Origin: Prorocentrum cordatum
Taxonomy: Eukaryota > Sar > Dinophyceae > Prorocentrales > Prorocentraceae
Direction of reading: 5' to 3'
Assembly (NCBI GenBank): GCA_963575745.1
Contig: CAUYUJ010019097.1
Location: 72,020 to 136,019 of the forward strand
DNA: 64,000 nt
Part shown: positions 54,240-64,000 of the stretch, piece after piece
How positions within the stretch are numbered: position 1 is the first letter of the stretch
How the letters are laid out: each line of letters opens with the position of its first letter
Position numbers and translations under genes: made by a program
The notes under the pieces: model-generated
Database searches by the model: none
Told to the model about the DNA's origin: nothing
Seen by the model: only the letters and a program-made list of their open reading frames with translations

Positions 54240-54975
54240 TCGCAGGCGGCAGCCCCAGGAGGCCGTCTCGGGGGCCTTTCTGGGCGGCCTTGGGCCCCTG
54301 TCGGGGCGTTTTGCGGCCGGCTCGGGCATCTGTGGGCTCGCTCTGGGGCCCTCTTGGGGCCTCCTCGGGGATCTCTCGGGCAGTGCGGGGGCTTTCTTGG
54401 GCCGCCCGGGGGCCCCCTTTGGGGATTGTCGAATGCGGGGAAAGAATTATGCAAAAAAATCGCCCCACGTAGAAAACGGCATAATTATTTTCCTGCGATT
54501 TGCAGCACAGAATTGCCTTCGCAAAGGCCCCGGAAGGAGGGGGGCACATCGCGCCGGACCCCCCCGGGGGGGGGGCGCGTGAACCGTCTGAGCCCTCTTG
54601 GGGTGTTCGTCGGCTATGTGAAAACTCTTCAACTCTTCTAGCACAGCTGACGCATGTCGAGCCTTGCCGCCAGAGTTGGCCGCACGAGGCCCCCCGAAGG
54701 GCCCCAAACAGGCCGCAAGAGGATTCAAAACAGCCACAAGAGGGCCCCATAAGGAGCCCCAAGAGGCCCCGATGAGTGCCCCAAGAGAGCCCCAAGAGGC
54801 CCCCCAGAGGCCCCGCTCGGAACCCTGAGGCGAAGCGGCACAAGGAAATTTAAACACATGTTGTGGAAGAGCGAGGGGGGATGGGGCGAGGATGAAAGAG
54901 GAGGAAGAGGAGGAGGGGGAGGAGGAGGAGGACGACGACGACGACGAGCAGGAGGGGGACGAGGAGGAACACGTT
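54240..54975. repeat. GGCCnTCTTGG arrays and (GGA/GAC)n
   Basis: Degenerate GGGCCnTCTTGG in 54260-54420 and the opposite orientation CCAAGAGGCC in 54690-54830. A GGA/GAC array lies at 54895-54970. No gene. Confidence 0.7.
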
Positions 54976-55209
54976 TTCTTCGTAGCGGTAAGACGCATCA
55001 AAACTGAGAGACAGGCATCAAAACTGAGAGACTGGGCCCTAGCGCTAGTGGGCCTTCGCGTCTCCAACGCGGTGGAAGAGTTTTGCCCCGCGCAGCGCGG
55101 GAGTTCCGGCCTCTGTCCCACTTCGTCGCCCCCCTTGCTATGTGCGCCTCATCCGCCCCCCGGCAGCCTTCCCTCGAACCTGCTCGCGCCCGTGGCGCTG
55201 CCACGCGCC

Positions 55210-56004
55210 CTAAGCGTTTGCTGGGGGCGCGGGCGCAGTGCTTTCGTAGTGGCGCTCGCCGTAGTGAACCACCCACACTGGCGGCCCCCACGAAGACCTG
55301 GCCACGGAATGGTGCGGCTCGACCCTGCGAATGTAGTCAGGACTGGCAGAGTCTGTGACCACGTCAATGAGCCGATTCAAGAGGTGGGCCATCGCTGTTG
55401 AAGTTAAATGGTCCCCCCACTCTCCGTCGGCACGCAAGCCGCCCACGTGCCGGGCGTAATCGGGGAAGTCGCCAACAGCCGCAAACATCGGCGCAAGGAT
55501 CTTTAAATAATCGCACACCTCTTTCCTCAGACGCTGGTGCGACACGCCAGTCCCGGACGAGCGCGCGACGGCAATAAATTGGCAGTTGCCAAAGGGGGCC
55601 GCGTCCTCGCGCACGAGGCCCTCCTGGAGCAGCCTGGGTGCAAGGATCGCCTGGCTGCGCTCCTGCCGCTTCCGAAATTCGCCGTCGCGATCACCCATGG
55701 AACGCCGGATGGCTTCTTCCATCTGCTCCATCTCGGAAGCAGCCGCCCAATTTTTCGCGGCGCTTTTCAATGAGTGCGCCATGGCGGCAGCGGCGGTCTT
55801 CTGACTCTTCTCAGACTTGGCTTGCTTCGCATGTTGCGTGCAAAAATACGCCGACCCGCCTGCGGGCGAGCGAGCCGCCCGCGGCGCGTTGAAGCTGTTT
55901 GTCCGAGCGTTCACTGCGCAGCTGCGGGCCCCCGCAGAATTTCTCCGCGCCGGGGTCGGCGGGGAGTTGCGGAAGCATTGCTGTGTCGCCGTGCTTTTTG
56001 GCAT
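55210..56004 (-). CDS. OTU-type cysteine protease with UIM
   Basis: 264 codons. YFCTQHAKQ (53-61) ends a Cys/His motif whose first half (CLAQIRGGTRC) is in the preceding frame. MEEAIRRSMGD (95-105) fits a ubiquitin-interacting motif. The OTU fold follows: DAAPFGNCQFIAVA gives Cys141, WGDHLTSTAMAHLLN is the central helix, and VWVVHYGERHYES gives the catalytic His252. OTU enzymes cleave ubiquitin chains. The ATG at 56004 is the first Met in frame, but the protein probably starts upstream and this block was separated by a frameshift between about 55860 and 55995. It follows the transposase on the same strand and may be the C-terminal part of one long product. Confidence 0.75.
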   Translation of the reverse strand: MPKSTATQQCFRNSPPTPARRNSAGARSCAVNARTNSFNAPRAARSPAGGSAYFCTQHAKQAKSEKSQKTAAAAMAHSLKSAAKNWAAASEMEQMEEAIRRSMGDRDGEFRKRQERSQAILAPRLLQEGLVREDAAPFGNCQFIAVARSSGTGVSHQRLRKEVCDYLKILAPMFAAVGDFPDYARHVGGLRADGEWGDHLTSTAMAHLLNRLIDVVTDSASPDYIRRVEPHHSVARSSWGPPVWVVHYGERHYESTAPAPPANA

Positions 56005-56488
56005 TCATGCACCTAGTGCCGCCGCGGATCTGCGCGAGGCACCTGTCGTCTGGGCCGCTCAAGTCTCGAAGGTCCGGGTCGCCCGCGCCCGCGCCATCGG
56101 CGGCGTCGGGCACCTGGGAACTCGCCGGCGGGAGCGGGATCGGCGGGCCGGAGAACATCTGGCCAGGGCGGTCGCCCCCAGGCGACGCCAGCTCATCCGG
56201 CAAAGGCTGTCGGGGGGGGCGGAGCATGTCCTTCGTGGCCTGCGATGATTTGGGTTTTGGCTTGGGGTGCGACTTCGGCCGCGCCTGGCTAGGCTTAGGC
56301 CCCAATGGCCCCTCGTCGAGGTAGCCGGGCTTCAGGGAATTCTTGACGAACTCGGAATGCTCGGTCTGGCCTGCCCCCTCGATGTAATGCTTGTGGCAGT
56401 CAATGGCAGCCCCGTCGGCCGCGGCGTACACCGTGACGAAGGCTTCCCGCAGATACGTGTGCCTGAATGGATCGTAATTCCCAGTCTC
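55811..56488 (-). pseudogene. Linker block between transposase and OTU
   Basis: From GAG ACT GGG at 56488 the frame reads ETGNYDPFRHTYLREAFVTV, ADGAAIDCHKHYIEGAGQTE, EFVKNSLKPGYLDEGPLG, a Pro/Lys-rich linker, and CLAQIRGGTRCMNAKKHGD, the first half of a Cys/His motif completed in the OTU frame. It seems to continue the block that ends at 56674. Sequence upstream of 56488 in this frame (toward 56719) is GC-rich and does not look coding. Confidence 0.5.
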
Positions 56489-56673
56489 CTGCGGGGGTTC
56501 GCTAAACAGATTATGGCAGCGCGGCGCGGCGCGCCGCGGCGAGGCGAGGCGGGCGAGGCCGCGCCCTCTGCCGGGCAGATCCCCCGACGGGGGCAGAATC
56601 CGAATGGCCCGCCGGGGCGCGCCCCGAAGCTCGAAACGCCCGAAACCTTCAAAGTACCTTGAAGCCTTGAAAT
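56489..56673 (-). other. Candidate intron or insertion between matching CCGCAG words
   Basis: CCGCAG occurs at both junctions (56679-56674 and 56494-56489 on the minus strand). Removing the 185 nt joins ...LVLVGPQ to ETGNYDPF in frame. The interior is very GC-rich, contains GGTACTTTGAAGG and ends CCCCGCAG. The only AG-ending placement starts with AT, so a normal donor is missing. It may be an inserted sequence rather than a spliced intron. Confidence 0.4.
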
Positions 56674-57087
56674 CTGCGGTCCCACGAGGACGAGGAGAGA
56701 AGTGGCATCGTTCGGGCAAGTCGCCGCGCGCTCCTCGTGCGCAGCTGCAGCCCAGACCTGGTGGACCGTCTCGGCCGCGCCCAAGAGCAAGGCCGCCCCC
56801 ATGTCGCCGCGGCGGTCCAAAGCCATCTTCAAGGTGTACTTCGGGGAAGCAAATACTTGAACAACCCTGTCCCCAGAGTCCAAATCAAGTTGAACGCGGC
56901 GTCGGAGAAAGGTGCCATCCTCGCCGTGTTGCCGGAAGTGTTTGACGATGTCATCCATCCCGAGCCGCTTGGGCTGCTTCTGGCCCTCGGTCAAGATGCT
57001 ATCTTCCTGGGCCTCCCCGCGGCTGCCGCCCGTGCTGCGAGGCCTTGAATGCGTGCATGGGAATACCTTATCATAACTGGCCACCAT
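56674..57087 (-). pseudogene. Block downstream of the transposase
   Basis: From ATG 57087 (MVASYDKVFPCTHSRPRSTG), through KRLGMDDIVKHFRQHGEDGT and RRRVQLDLDSGDRVVQVFAS to TSLLVLVGPQ at 56674. It overlaps the transposase ORF end (56991) by 97 bp in another frame. Either it is a second ORF or a frameshift near 57060-57090 split one long frame. No family is recognised. Confidence 0.45.
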
Positions 57088-58577
57088 GGATTCATAGGCG
57101 CCCTGCTGAACCTTCTGGCAAGGGGGAATCCTCGCTCGACGGCAGTGCCGCCATCGACGACACTGTCGGCCGTGCGATTGGATTCTCCCCTGTCCGCCTT
57201 GGTGGAAATCATCGTGCAGACTTGCTCCATGAGGTCATTCACGCTGCCGTGCTGAAACCCTGTGGGGAGGAGGTGCTTCGCTGACCTATGGAATCTTGCC
57301 ACTTCGCTGGGCGCATACGTAGTCATTCCCAAGGGGGCGCACCCCGGACCAGATTGCCAGAAGGCACGGATGTAACCGTCGTCAGCAATGTGGACAATGA
57401 TGCTCTTGAGGTAGCTGAGCATGTCTGGCTCGCCCCAGTCGGTCTCGGACTCCTTCGCGGCCATCCGGGCAAAGACGTGATGCCACAGCGCCGTGAACTC
57501 GATGCCGCTCGGCAAGAAAGCGGAGAAAGTTATGAGAGATACGAGCACCGGAAAAAGCTCGCCCTTCTGCAACCTCATTTTCCCGCTTTTCTTGTCCCTC
57601 GTCCTGGCCTCGTCCTTGACATTCTCCGTCGTGTGCCACGGGCATCGGTGCAAACAAACGTCCTCGTCGGATTCAAGCTCGGCCATCGCGCCCTGGAAGC
57701 ACGCGTGGTCGAAATAACAATCCCGAGGGTTGATGTTGTTCTCGCGGCAGAAATCCACGTGGCGCCGGACGCAAAGGCGATGGGCCGGTTCATCTTCCGC
57801 GTCCGCGAGTAGGAAATACAAAGGCATGAGCGTCATGGATGGCAGCTGCTTGCCCGCGAGAATGTGCATTCCCGCGGGGCCGATCGACCCCAAAAGGAGC
57901 CCCCGGCGATTGGTGCTGTACGTGAAGTCCATTAAGAACGAGCTGAGGGCCAGTGTCTTAGCCATGGCTGGGGAGTCCCCTGCTCGGAAGAGAACGCGAA
58001 TGCAAGTTTTCGTGACTTCGGAATGCTCCACGATGACACCTGCCCGAGGATGATTTACAAAGTCTTGCACCTGACCAAGGCAAAGATCCGAATTTGTAAG
58101 CTTCGCCCCGCTGGCCCTGCTCGGCCGTTGGTTCGCGACCTGCTTCCAATTCGGTGTTTCGTCATCAGTCAAGTCGACCATCTTGCCTTTCGCCTTCTCT
58201 GGTGTGAAGTCTTCGCAGTACTTCTTTGCGTTCTCCAACTTGAGGCGCTTCGCGTTGCGGGCCCCGGAACACTCGCCGCACGTCTCCACCCACATTTTGC
58301 CTGATGTCTGGTTGACGCGAAAGCAGGTCGACGACGAACACGAAGTGCAGGAAGCGCAGCGGGCAATGACAGTTGGGCGACCCTCCAGCCTACCATTGGT
58401 GGGGCTGCTGGTGATCATCTTCTTGTCGCCGATATATATTTTCGCCGCAGGTCGAAGCCCGAACCCCTCCATGTCCACGGTCTCTTTCCAACTCCACTCG
58501 TTCCGTTGCCTACCACGCTGGCCAGGAGAAGCCGCCGACGGATCGCTCTGGGCAAACGGCACAATACACGTTGGCAT
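56991..58577 (-). CDS. MULE-like DDE transposase with N-terminal zinc finger
   Basis: 528 residues, ATG 58577. Residues 73-103 hold a Cys cluster (ARCASCTSCSSSTC, then WVETCGEC) like the zinc fingers before MULE cores. The core starts MDFTYST (Asp217), then SMTLMPLYFLLADAEDEP, a strand-helix typical of MULE enzymes, CYFDHACFQGAMAEL (Asp290), and VCLHRCPWH (308-315), the C-x-H end of the second motif. MTTYAPSEVARFHRSAK (417-434) corresponds to the conserved segment after the catalytic core. The third acidic residue was not assigned. MULE transposases cut and join DNA at terminal inverted repeats; no such repeats were found here. An SL relic 389 nt upstream suggests an mRNA-derived copy. Confidence 0.75.
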   Translation of the reverse strand: MPTCIVPFAQSDPSAASPGQRGRQRNEWSWKETVDMEGFGLRPAAKIYIGDKKMITSSPTNGRLEGRPTVIARCASCTSCSSSTCFRVNQTSGKMWVETCGECSGARNAKRLKLENAKKYCEDFTPEKAKGKMVDLTDDETPNWKQVANQRPSRASGAKLTNSDLCLGQVQDFVNHPRAGVIVEHSEVTKTCIRVLFRAGDSPAMAKTLALSSFLMDFTYSTNRRGLLLGSIGPAGMHILAGKQLPSMTLMPLYFLLADAEDEPAHRLCVRRHVDFCRENNINPRDCYFDHACFQGAMAELESDEDVCLHRCPWHTTENVKDEARTRDKKSGKMRLQKGELFPVLVSLITFSAFLPSGIEFTALWHHVFARMAAKESETDWGEPDMLSYLKSIIVHIADDGYIRAFWQSGPGCAPLGMTTYAPSEVARFHRSAKHLLPTGFQHGSVNDLMEQVCTMISTKADRGESNRTADSVVDGGTAVERGFPLARRFSRAPMNPWWPVMIRYSHARIQGLAARAAAAGRPRKIAS

Positions 58578-58965
58578 CTCGAAAGGAACGAGTTGTTGAA
58601 ATCCTTCGTCTGCGTGCTCCGGTGCGTATTCGGGGACCTCTGCGAGTTGAAGCCTCCGAGGCCCCAGAGATGCGCTGAACCGCCGCGTTTTCCCTTGGAT
58701 GACCCCTCCCGCTTCCGCTCATGTTGTTGGAAATCGGTGCCCGGGAGGTCGGGGAAAGCCAAACCAAGGGAATTCGTTGCGACTCCGCACGTCCCAAAGG
58801 CGAACGGCCTCTCCCCTCGAAGACCGCGGCGGAAGAGCAACACTGCAGAAGAGCACGCTGCCCACTGAAGAATCCAAGCCATTCGAAAGACCATCGCGCT
58901 GGGCTCGGCCGAAGCCGCGCAGCTGGGAAGAGGGGCTGACCGACAGGCAGCTGGCGGCCCGACCC
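58578..58965 (-). other. 5' leader region between SL relic and transposase ATG
   Basis: 388 nt with short open frames in all phases and no recognisable domain. It may be an ordinary 5' UTR or contain an unrecognised first exon. Confidence 0.3.
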
Positions 58966-58986
58966 TGGAACCAAAATGGCTCTGGA
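58966..58986 (-). other. Relic spliced leader upstream of the MULE-like gene
   Basis: On the minus strand it reads CCAGAGCCATTTTGG followed by TTCCAG. 17 of 21 SL positions match, with the central AGCCATTTTGG intact. A match this good is not expected by chance in 64 kb. It lies on the transposase strand, 389 nt before the ATG. Confidence 0.65.
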
Positions 58987-59059
58987 AGAGGTGGGGCTCC
59001 TGGGGAGGTTGTGGAGGGGGTTGTGGAGGTCGGTGGGGGCTGTGGGGCTCTCGATCCCC

Positions 59060-59530
59060 CCTAACAAGTCATATCAGCCCTCTTGCCACGCTTGGTTTAG
59101 AGCGTTTCCTCTACCACTCCTCCTTCCCCTCCAGGGAAGGGTTTATCCCTCCCCTCCCCTGGACCTGGACGAGCGGATTGACGAGGTGTCAGAGTGAATC
59201 TGGGGCATATGCTTCTAGATGGCTGCTTCCATTCCAGGATAGTGGACTGACTAGTTTCCAGTACTAGATAGCAGCCTACACTAGGCAGTGCTATATTTCA
59301 GTTATAGCAAACAGCCCCGTCATGCATTATACAGCATGCGTGCCTTTTGTACATGGAATTTGAGACAGTAGTCGGATGCGTGAAGACTCAGAGGTAAAAT
59401 ATCTTGAGTCGTTGTATATGTCAGAGTGGAGGCGTGCTGCAAGCCGCCCGAGAAGCTAGGTGAGACTTCGCCCGGAAGATCTTATACGGATGTAAGGTTC
59501 AGAATAAAGGATTTGTGACAGACTGAAGAT
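59060..59530. other. Relatively AT-rich anonymous stretch
   Basis: No gene, no repeat and no known motif seen. Base composition is less GC-rich than the rest of the window. Confidence 0.4.
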
Positions 59531-60130
59531 TTCCGATCCGAGATTCAAGAGGGCCCTTTTTGACCCAAGACGGCCCCAAGAGGGCCTCAGAGAGCCCAGT
59601 ATGACCCCCAAGATGGCTCCAGGTGGCCCAAGATTGCTGAAGATGGTTCCGAAGATGCCCCAGGAGGCCCCAACACCGGTCCAATGACAGCTTCAAGTGG
59701 CCGCGGAGTCTGCCACGGAGGCCCCCAAGAGGCCCAAATCCTTGAAGGATATGCTGATGTTTGCCTTCTCGCCGTTTTGCTTTCGATTGCCATCCGAGGC
59801 CTCAAGATGGCTCCAATATGGCCCCAGCGAGGCCCCAGATAAGCCCAAGAGAGGCCCAAGACGGCCCCAAGAGCAACCACGAGCGCCGCAAGAGCGCCCC
59901 AAGAGGGGCCCAAGGGGGCCAATCTTGGGGGCTCCCAATGGGGAGGGGGCGATTGCGACCCTCCCCTTCTCCTCATTCGCTTATTCATCCTGTTCCCCAT
60001 CTCCCCATCCCTTTCCTCATCCTGCTCATCCTCTTCGCGTTCCTCCACTACCTCTTCCCCCTTCCTCCCTTCCTCCCTTCCTCCCTTCCTCCCTTCCTCC
60101 CTTCCTCCTCCTCCTCCTCCTCATCTTCCT
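59530..60130. repeat. CCAAGAnGGCC array, conserved core and (TCC)n
   Basis: Filler words in 59560-59720 and 59800-59930 enclose the core GCCTTCTCGCCGTTTTGCTT near 59762. A TCCC/TCC array lies at 60060-60140. The arrangement matches 61.08-61.45 kb and 32.0-32.3 kb. Confidence 0.65.
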
Positions 60131-60139
60131 CCTCCTCCT

Positions 60140-61075
60140 CCATCATGCCCCCATCGCGGCGCGACAACGTCCCCAGCCCTTCGTTCCTCTGCATGCTGGT
60201 CCACTTCCCTGATCATTGCAACTCGTCTGGTCATCGTTGCCGGGCTGGTGGGGTTACGCGAAGCATCATGAATCAAGAGCGCCTGCTTCGGCGAAGACAC
60301 AAGCTTGTTTCCAAGAGTGCGCATGTTATCGCAACGAATGGATCCAGAAACAAAGCGCGACTCGACACCAAATATTGGACCCGCGTATTCCCTTACACGA
60401 TCAATCGACCGTAATGTCGCGGCGTTCCGCCACCTTGATGCCCAAACGGCTGGGAACGCAGGGAAGCCAAGGGGATATCCCAGCAGCCTTCTGTGCGCAG
60501 GCGCTCTAATGATTATTTTCTTCATTTTTCCAAAACCCCCTTTCCCGACCTAGGCTCCTCCCCTGGGTCTCGGCGGGGGCGGGGCGCGAGGTGTCAGAGG
60601 GTCCATTTAAACCCACGATGGCCCCAAGAGGGCCACCAGGGCGTCCAACAAGCGCTTTTGTTCCACTGCATGCTCTTACAAGTCCCTGTTCTAGACATTC
60701 TGGCTGGACATCATTTCTGGATGAGGTGGTAGGGGTGGAAGAAGCGTCTCAGAGGGTTGAGAAACAAAGGGCCAGCATCCTCATCCGCATCCAGGGCAAG
60801 CCAATCAAACAAGCAGCAAGTGAGGTCGCTGGCCCTTCTTGGGCCACAGGCTTGTGAGTCGGCGAAAGGCTGGGGACTTCCAGACAGCCTTAAGTGGCTT
60901 CCAGCATGGCACAATAAACATAAAGAATCCCACCAACCCTCTGGGCGGAAGTGGTTTAGAGAGTCCGCTCTGGTCAACCCCTTCTCTCCCCTTCGGGGAG
61001 GGGTTGACCCCTGCCCCTACCCCTTCACCGTGCGCCTGGAGGGGGCGTCCCGCGGGTAGTTGGAGCGCCCTCTTG
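60140..61075. other. Anonymous stretch
   Basis: No gene is recognised. Near 60657 the word TTCCACTGCATGCTC recurs from 3.85 kb. Confidence 0.35.
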
Positions 61076-61079
61076 AACC

Positions 61080-61460
61080 CAAGATGGCGCCAAGGCCCAA
61101 GAGAGCTCAATATGATCTCCAAGATTGCTCAAGATGGCCCTCGATGGCTCAAGATCGCTCCCGACATGCCTACAAGATGCTACAAGCCCGCGCCAAGACC
61201 GCCCCAAGAGGCCACGGAGCCCCCCAACGAAGCCCCCGAGACGCCCAAACCGCCCCAATACCTTAAGAAAACCAATGTTGTTTTGCCTTCTCGCCTTTTC
61301 GCTTCGCCCTCGAGGCCTCAATATGGCCCCAAAGCGGCCCAAGATAGGCCCGAGATGGGCCCAAGAGAGGCACAAGACGGGCCCAAAAGCGCCCAATATC
61401 GCCCCAAAAGCAGCCCAAGAGAGCACCAATAGGCGACTGTTGGGGCCCCCAAGGGGGGGG
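61080..61460. repeat. CCAAGAnGGCC array with conserved core
   Basis: Filler words on both sides of GCCTTCTCGCCTTTTCGCTT near 61286, then a G homopolymer at 61456-61465. A third example of the same module. Confidence 0.65.
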
Positions 61461-61669
61461 GGGGGCAGAAATAAATGCTCGCCGTGTTATTCCTCGAAGG
61501 CATCCAAGATACCCCCAAGAGACGTCCCAGATCCCATGGACTCCCTGCAAAGACTTTGCAATACCCTGCAAAGGCCCCCCATGCAAAGACCCGTGCAATA
61601 ACCTGCAAAGTCCCCCGAGGAGCCCCAACAGACCCCCGAAGAGCTCCCAAAAGAGGCCCAACAGAGACA

Positions 61670-61693
61670 CTACTACTACTACTACTACTGCTG

Positions 61694-61780
<87 letters not shown>

Positions 61781-61840
61781 TACTACTACTAGTACTAGTA
61801 CTAGTACTACTACTACTACTAGTACTACTACTAGTACTAG

Positions 61841-61871
<31 letters not shown>

Positions 61872-62146
61872 GCTAACTACTATACCAAAACTGCTACTAC
61901 TACTACTACTACGACTACTGCTACTACGGATACTACTACGGACTACGACTTACGACTACGACTACGACTACGACTATACGACTACGACTACGACTACGAC
62001 TACTACGACTACTACTACTACTACTTACTACTACTACTACTACTACTACTACTCCTACAACTACTACGACTACGACTACGGCTGCGAAACTGACTTACGA
62101 CGACTACTACTACTGCTACTGCTACTACACTACCACTACCACTACG

Positions 62147-62184
<38 letters not shown>

Positions 62185-62186
62185 GC

Positions 62187-62219
<33 letters not shown>

Positions 62220-62229
62220 TTACTACCCA

Positions 62230-62276
<47 letters not shown>

Positions 62277-62638
62277 GTACTACTTCTACTTCTACTACTA
62301 GTACTACTACTACTACTACTACGACTACTGCGACTAATGGTACTACTACTACCACCACTACTCCTACTAATACTAAAACTACTACTCCTACGACTACTAC
62401 TACTACTACGACTATGACTACGACTACGACAACGACTACGACGACTACTACTACTACTACCACTACCACTTTTACTACTACTACTACTACTACTACTACT
62501 ACGACCAATACCGCTACTACTACTACTGCTTTTGCTATTACTACTACTACTACTACCATTACTACTTCCACTACTACTAGTACCCCTACTACTACTACTA
62601 CTACTACCACTACTACTACTACCACCACTACTACTACG

Positions 62639-62674
<36 letters not shown>

Positions 62675-62715
62675 GTGACTACTACTACTACTACTACTAC
62701 TACTAACTACTTACT

Positions 62716-62757
<42 letters not shown>

Positions 62758-62802
62758 TACTACTACACTACGACTACGACTACGACTACGACTACAACTA
62801 CG

Positions 62803-62837
<35 letters not shown>

Positions 62838-62844
62838 GACTACG

Positions 62845-62875
<31 letters not shown>

Positions 62876-62888
62876 TTACTACTACTAG
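61670..62888. repeat. (ACT)n array
   Basis: A 1.2-kb array of ACT trinucleotides with ACG substitutions. Poly-Thr, poly-Leu and poly-Val frames are artefacts. Confidence 0.95.
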
Positions 62889-62925
62889 GGTCACACGCCA
62901 CCTTCGTGTCTGCTAAGCATGAGTG

Positions 62926-62962
62926 GGTAAGGGTAAGGGTAAGGGTAAGGGTAAGGGTCAAG
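62926..62962. repeat. (GGGTAA)n, about five units
   Basis: Short hexamer array. It is neither TTAGGG nor TTTAGGG, so not evidence for a telomere. Confidence 0.8.
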
Positions 62963-64000
62963 CTAGCCAGCTCGAGCGAGTCAAGCATGGCATGCCCAGT
63001 CCCACCCGCCCTCCCACAACATAAGAAGCAAAGCTGGCACAACTGGGGGCCGAAGTCACACCGGCCAGCCGGTTTGGTACAGCTGATGCGGCCGCGATGG
63101 CGGTTGCCGACGGGAACTGGCGAGCGCGTGTTGAATGCCGCGCACGCATTGCCAGACGAGTCGAGAATGGCCCGGTACACCGCAGGAAGCCTGAAGGCCC
63201 CAACTTGTACTGTTTTTTTATAAAGGGGGGGTTTGGATGGGCGGGCGCGGGGTGCGCGCCGCATCCCATTCCTGCCAAGCATTTTGCGACGTGGACGACA
63301 GGACGTCCATGCTGAGAGGAAAAACGTTGGTGCGCGGCGCCGAGGCGAGAGCGACATGTCACCCCTTCGCGCGGGGTGTGCACCGCGTCCCATTCCTGCC
63401 ACGCATTTTGCGACGTGACGACAGCACGACCATGTTGACAAGAAAAACAAAAACTGTGTATTGTCTTTTGCAGATTAGAATGGGACGGATTGGATGGGCG
63501 GGCGCGGGGTGTGCGCCGCGTCCCATTCCTGCCATGCATTTTGCGACGTGGACGACAGGACGTCCATGCGACGGTGCCAATGACGGCGACGACTCTAGAA
63601 GGATTTGAGCATGCGCTCGCGGCGACGCGCGCGCATGTCGCCCGCGTGGTATTTTTTGCACAGGATTCGCGGCCTGGGTGCATGACAGAGCATCGCGACT
63701 GCACCGCGCGATGACGTGAAATCGCTGGATTTGACCGAATTCTTAAGATTCCTATGGTTTTCCTATGATTTCAGCAAGAGAGCCGGGCAGGAAAATTGTA
63801 GAATTTTGTGAAAAAAACATTGGGTTTTTGATGTTTTTATGTTGAAATGCTTGCAAACACACGGTGTTCGGTAGGATTATGACATGAACGCGCGCGTGTG
63901 CTCTTTGTGGTATTTTTTGCAATGGATTATCGCCGTGGACGACAGGACGTCCATGTCGAGAGGAAAAAATAAGAAACATGTTGATTTTATATTGTTTTTT
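62963..64000. repeat. Dispersed repeat with GTGGACGACAGGACGTCCATG word
   Basis: CATTTTGCGACGTGGACGAC followed by AGGACGTCCATG occurs at about 63281-63310 and 63536-63567, diverged at 63402-63434, and partly at 63930-63955. Upstream of three copies is CGCGTCCCATTCCTGCC. Spacing is irregular (about 130 and then about 380 bp). Between 62970 and 63215 the minus strand reads a possible coding stretch (VYRAILDSSGNACAAFNTRS), too short to call. Confidence 0.65.

Noticed and set aside
62926-62962. Telomere repeat
   Set aside because: GGGTAA is not the dinoflagellate or vertebrate telomere unit and has only about five copies inside other sequence.
61670-63223. Poly-Thr, poly-Leu and poly-Val frames
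   Set aside because: Product of the (ACT)n array.

Overview
This 64 kb window is nuclear DNA of a dinoflagellate. The diagnosis rests on the dinoflagellate spliced leader (SL): one perfect 22-nt genomic copy (12535-12556, minus) and three decayed copies, each on the same strand as, and upstream of, a protein-like ORF. High GC, an intron with a GA donor, a small cold-shock protein, and dispersed LINEs with SPHYPV-type endonucleases and zinc knuckles agree with this. The species cannot be fixed from the sequence. A run of 100 N (36401-36500) is an assembly gap inside simple repeat.

Layout. 1-4.9 kb is repeat and anonymous DNA. 4.93-14.5 kb holds two copies of a ~1.4 kb composite element built on a 77-bp satellite; the first is split by a 6500-bp LINE (6057-12556, minus). 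That LINE begins at its 5' end with the full SL and is bounded by a 16-bp target-site duplication, so it is a copy of a trans-spliced mRNA. 15-17.7 kb holds a SINE-like insertion, two ~150-bp inverted-repeat elements and a doubtful gene. 18.4-22.9 kb is repeat: six GCGGCCGC-centred palindromes, a GTAACTC tandem array, a large inverted duplication and GGCCnTCTTGG arrays. 23.2-23.8 kb is a LINE fragment.

25.6-26.5 kb (minus) is the best intact host gene: a secreted or membrane-anchored Cys-rich protein with a relic SL in its 5' leader and one intron that is a copy of a mobile intron (introner). 28.5-33.7 kb is another inverted-repeat element and (GAT)n arrays. 33.9-35.2 kb is a frame-broken gene with an internal 126-codon duplication. 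36.8-37.2 kb is a cold-shock-domain gene with a decayed SL. 37.2-38.0 kb is a decayed retroelement-like tract. 41.2-41.6 kb carries second copies of two short element families. 43-52.5 kb is mainly simple repeat, palindromes and octamer arrays, with a small unrecognised ORF at 45.6 kb. 52.8-54.0 kb is an uncharacterised frame-broken gene. 55.2-58.6 kb (minus) is a MULE-like transposase followed by a UIM-OTU ubiquitin-protease reading frame, again with an SL relic upstream. 59-64 kb is GGCC arrays, 1.2 kb of (ACT)n and a short dispersed repeat.

The theme is mRNA-mediated gene movement (SL relics on a LINE, a secreted protein, a cold-shock protein and a transposase gene) together with small inverted-repeat elements, at least one of which behaves as an intron. 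Several reading frames break near C or G homopolymers, so real decay and assembly indels cannot be separated here.
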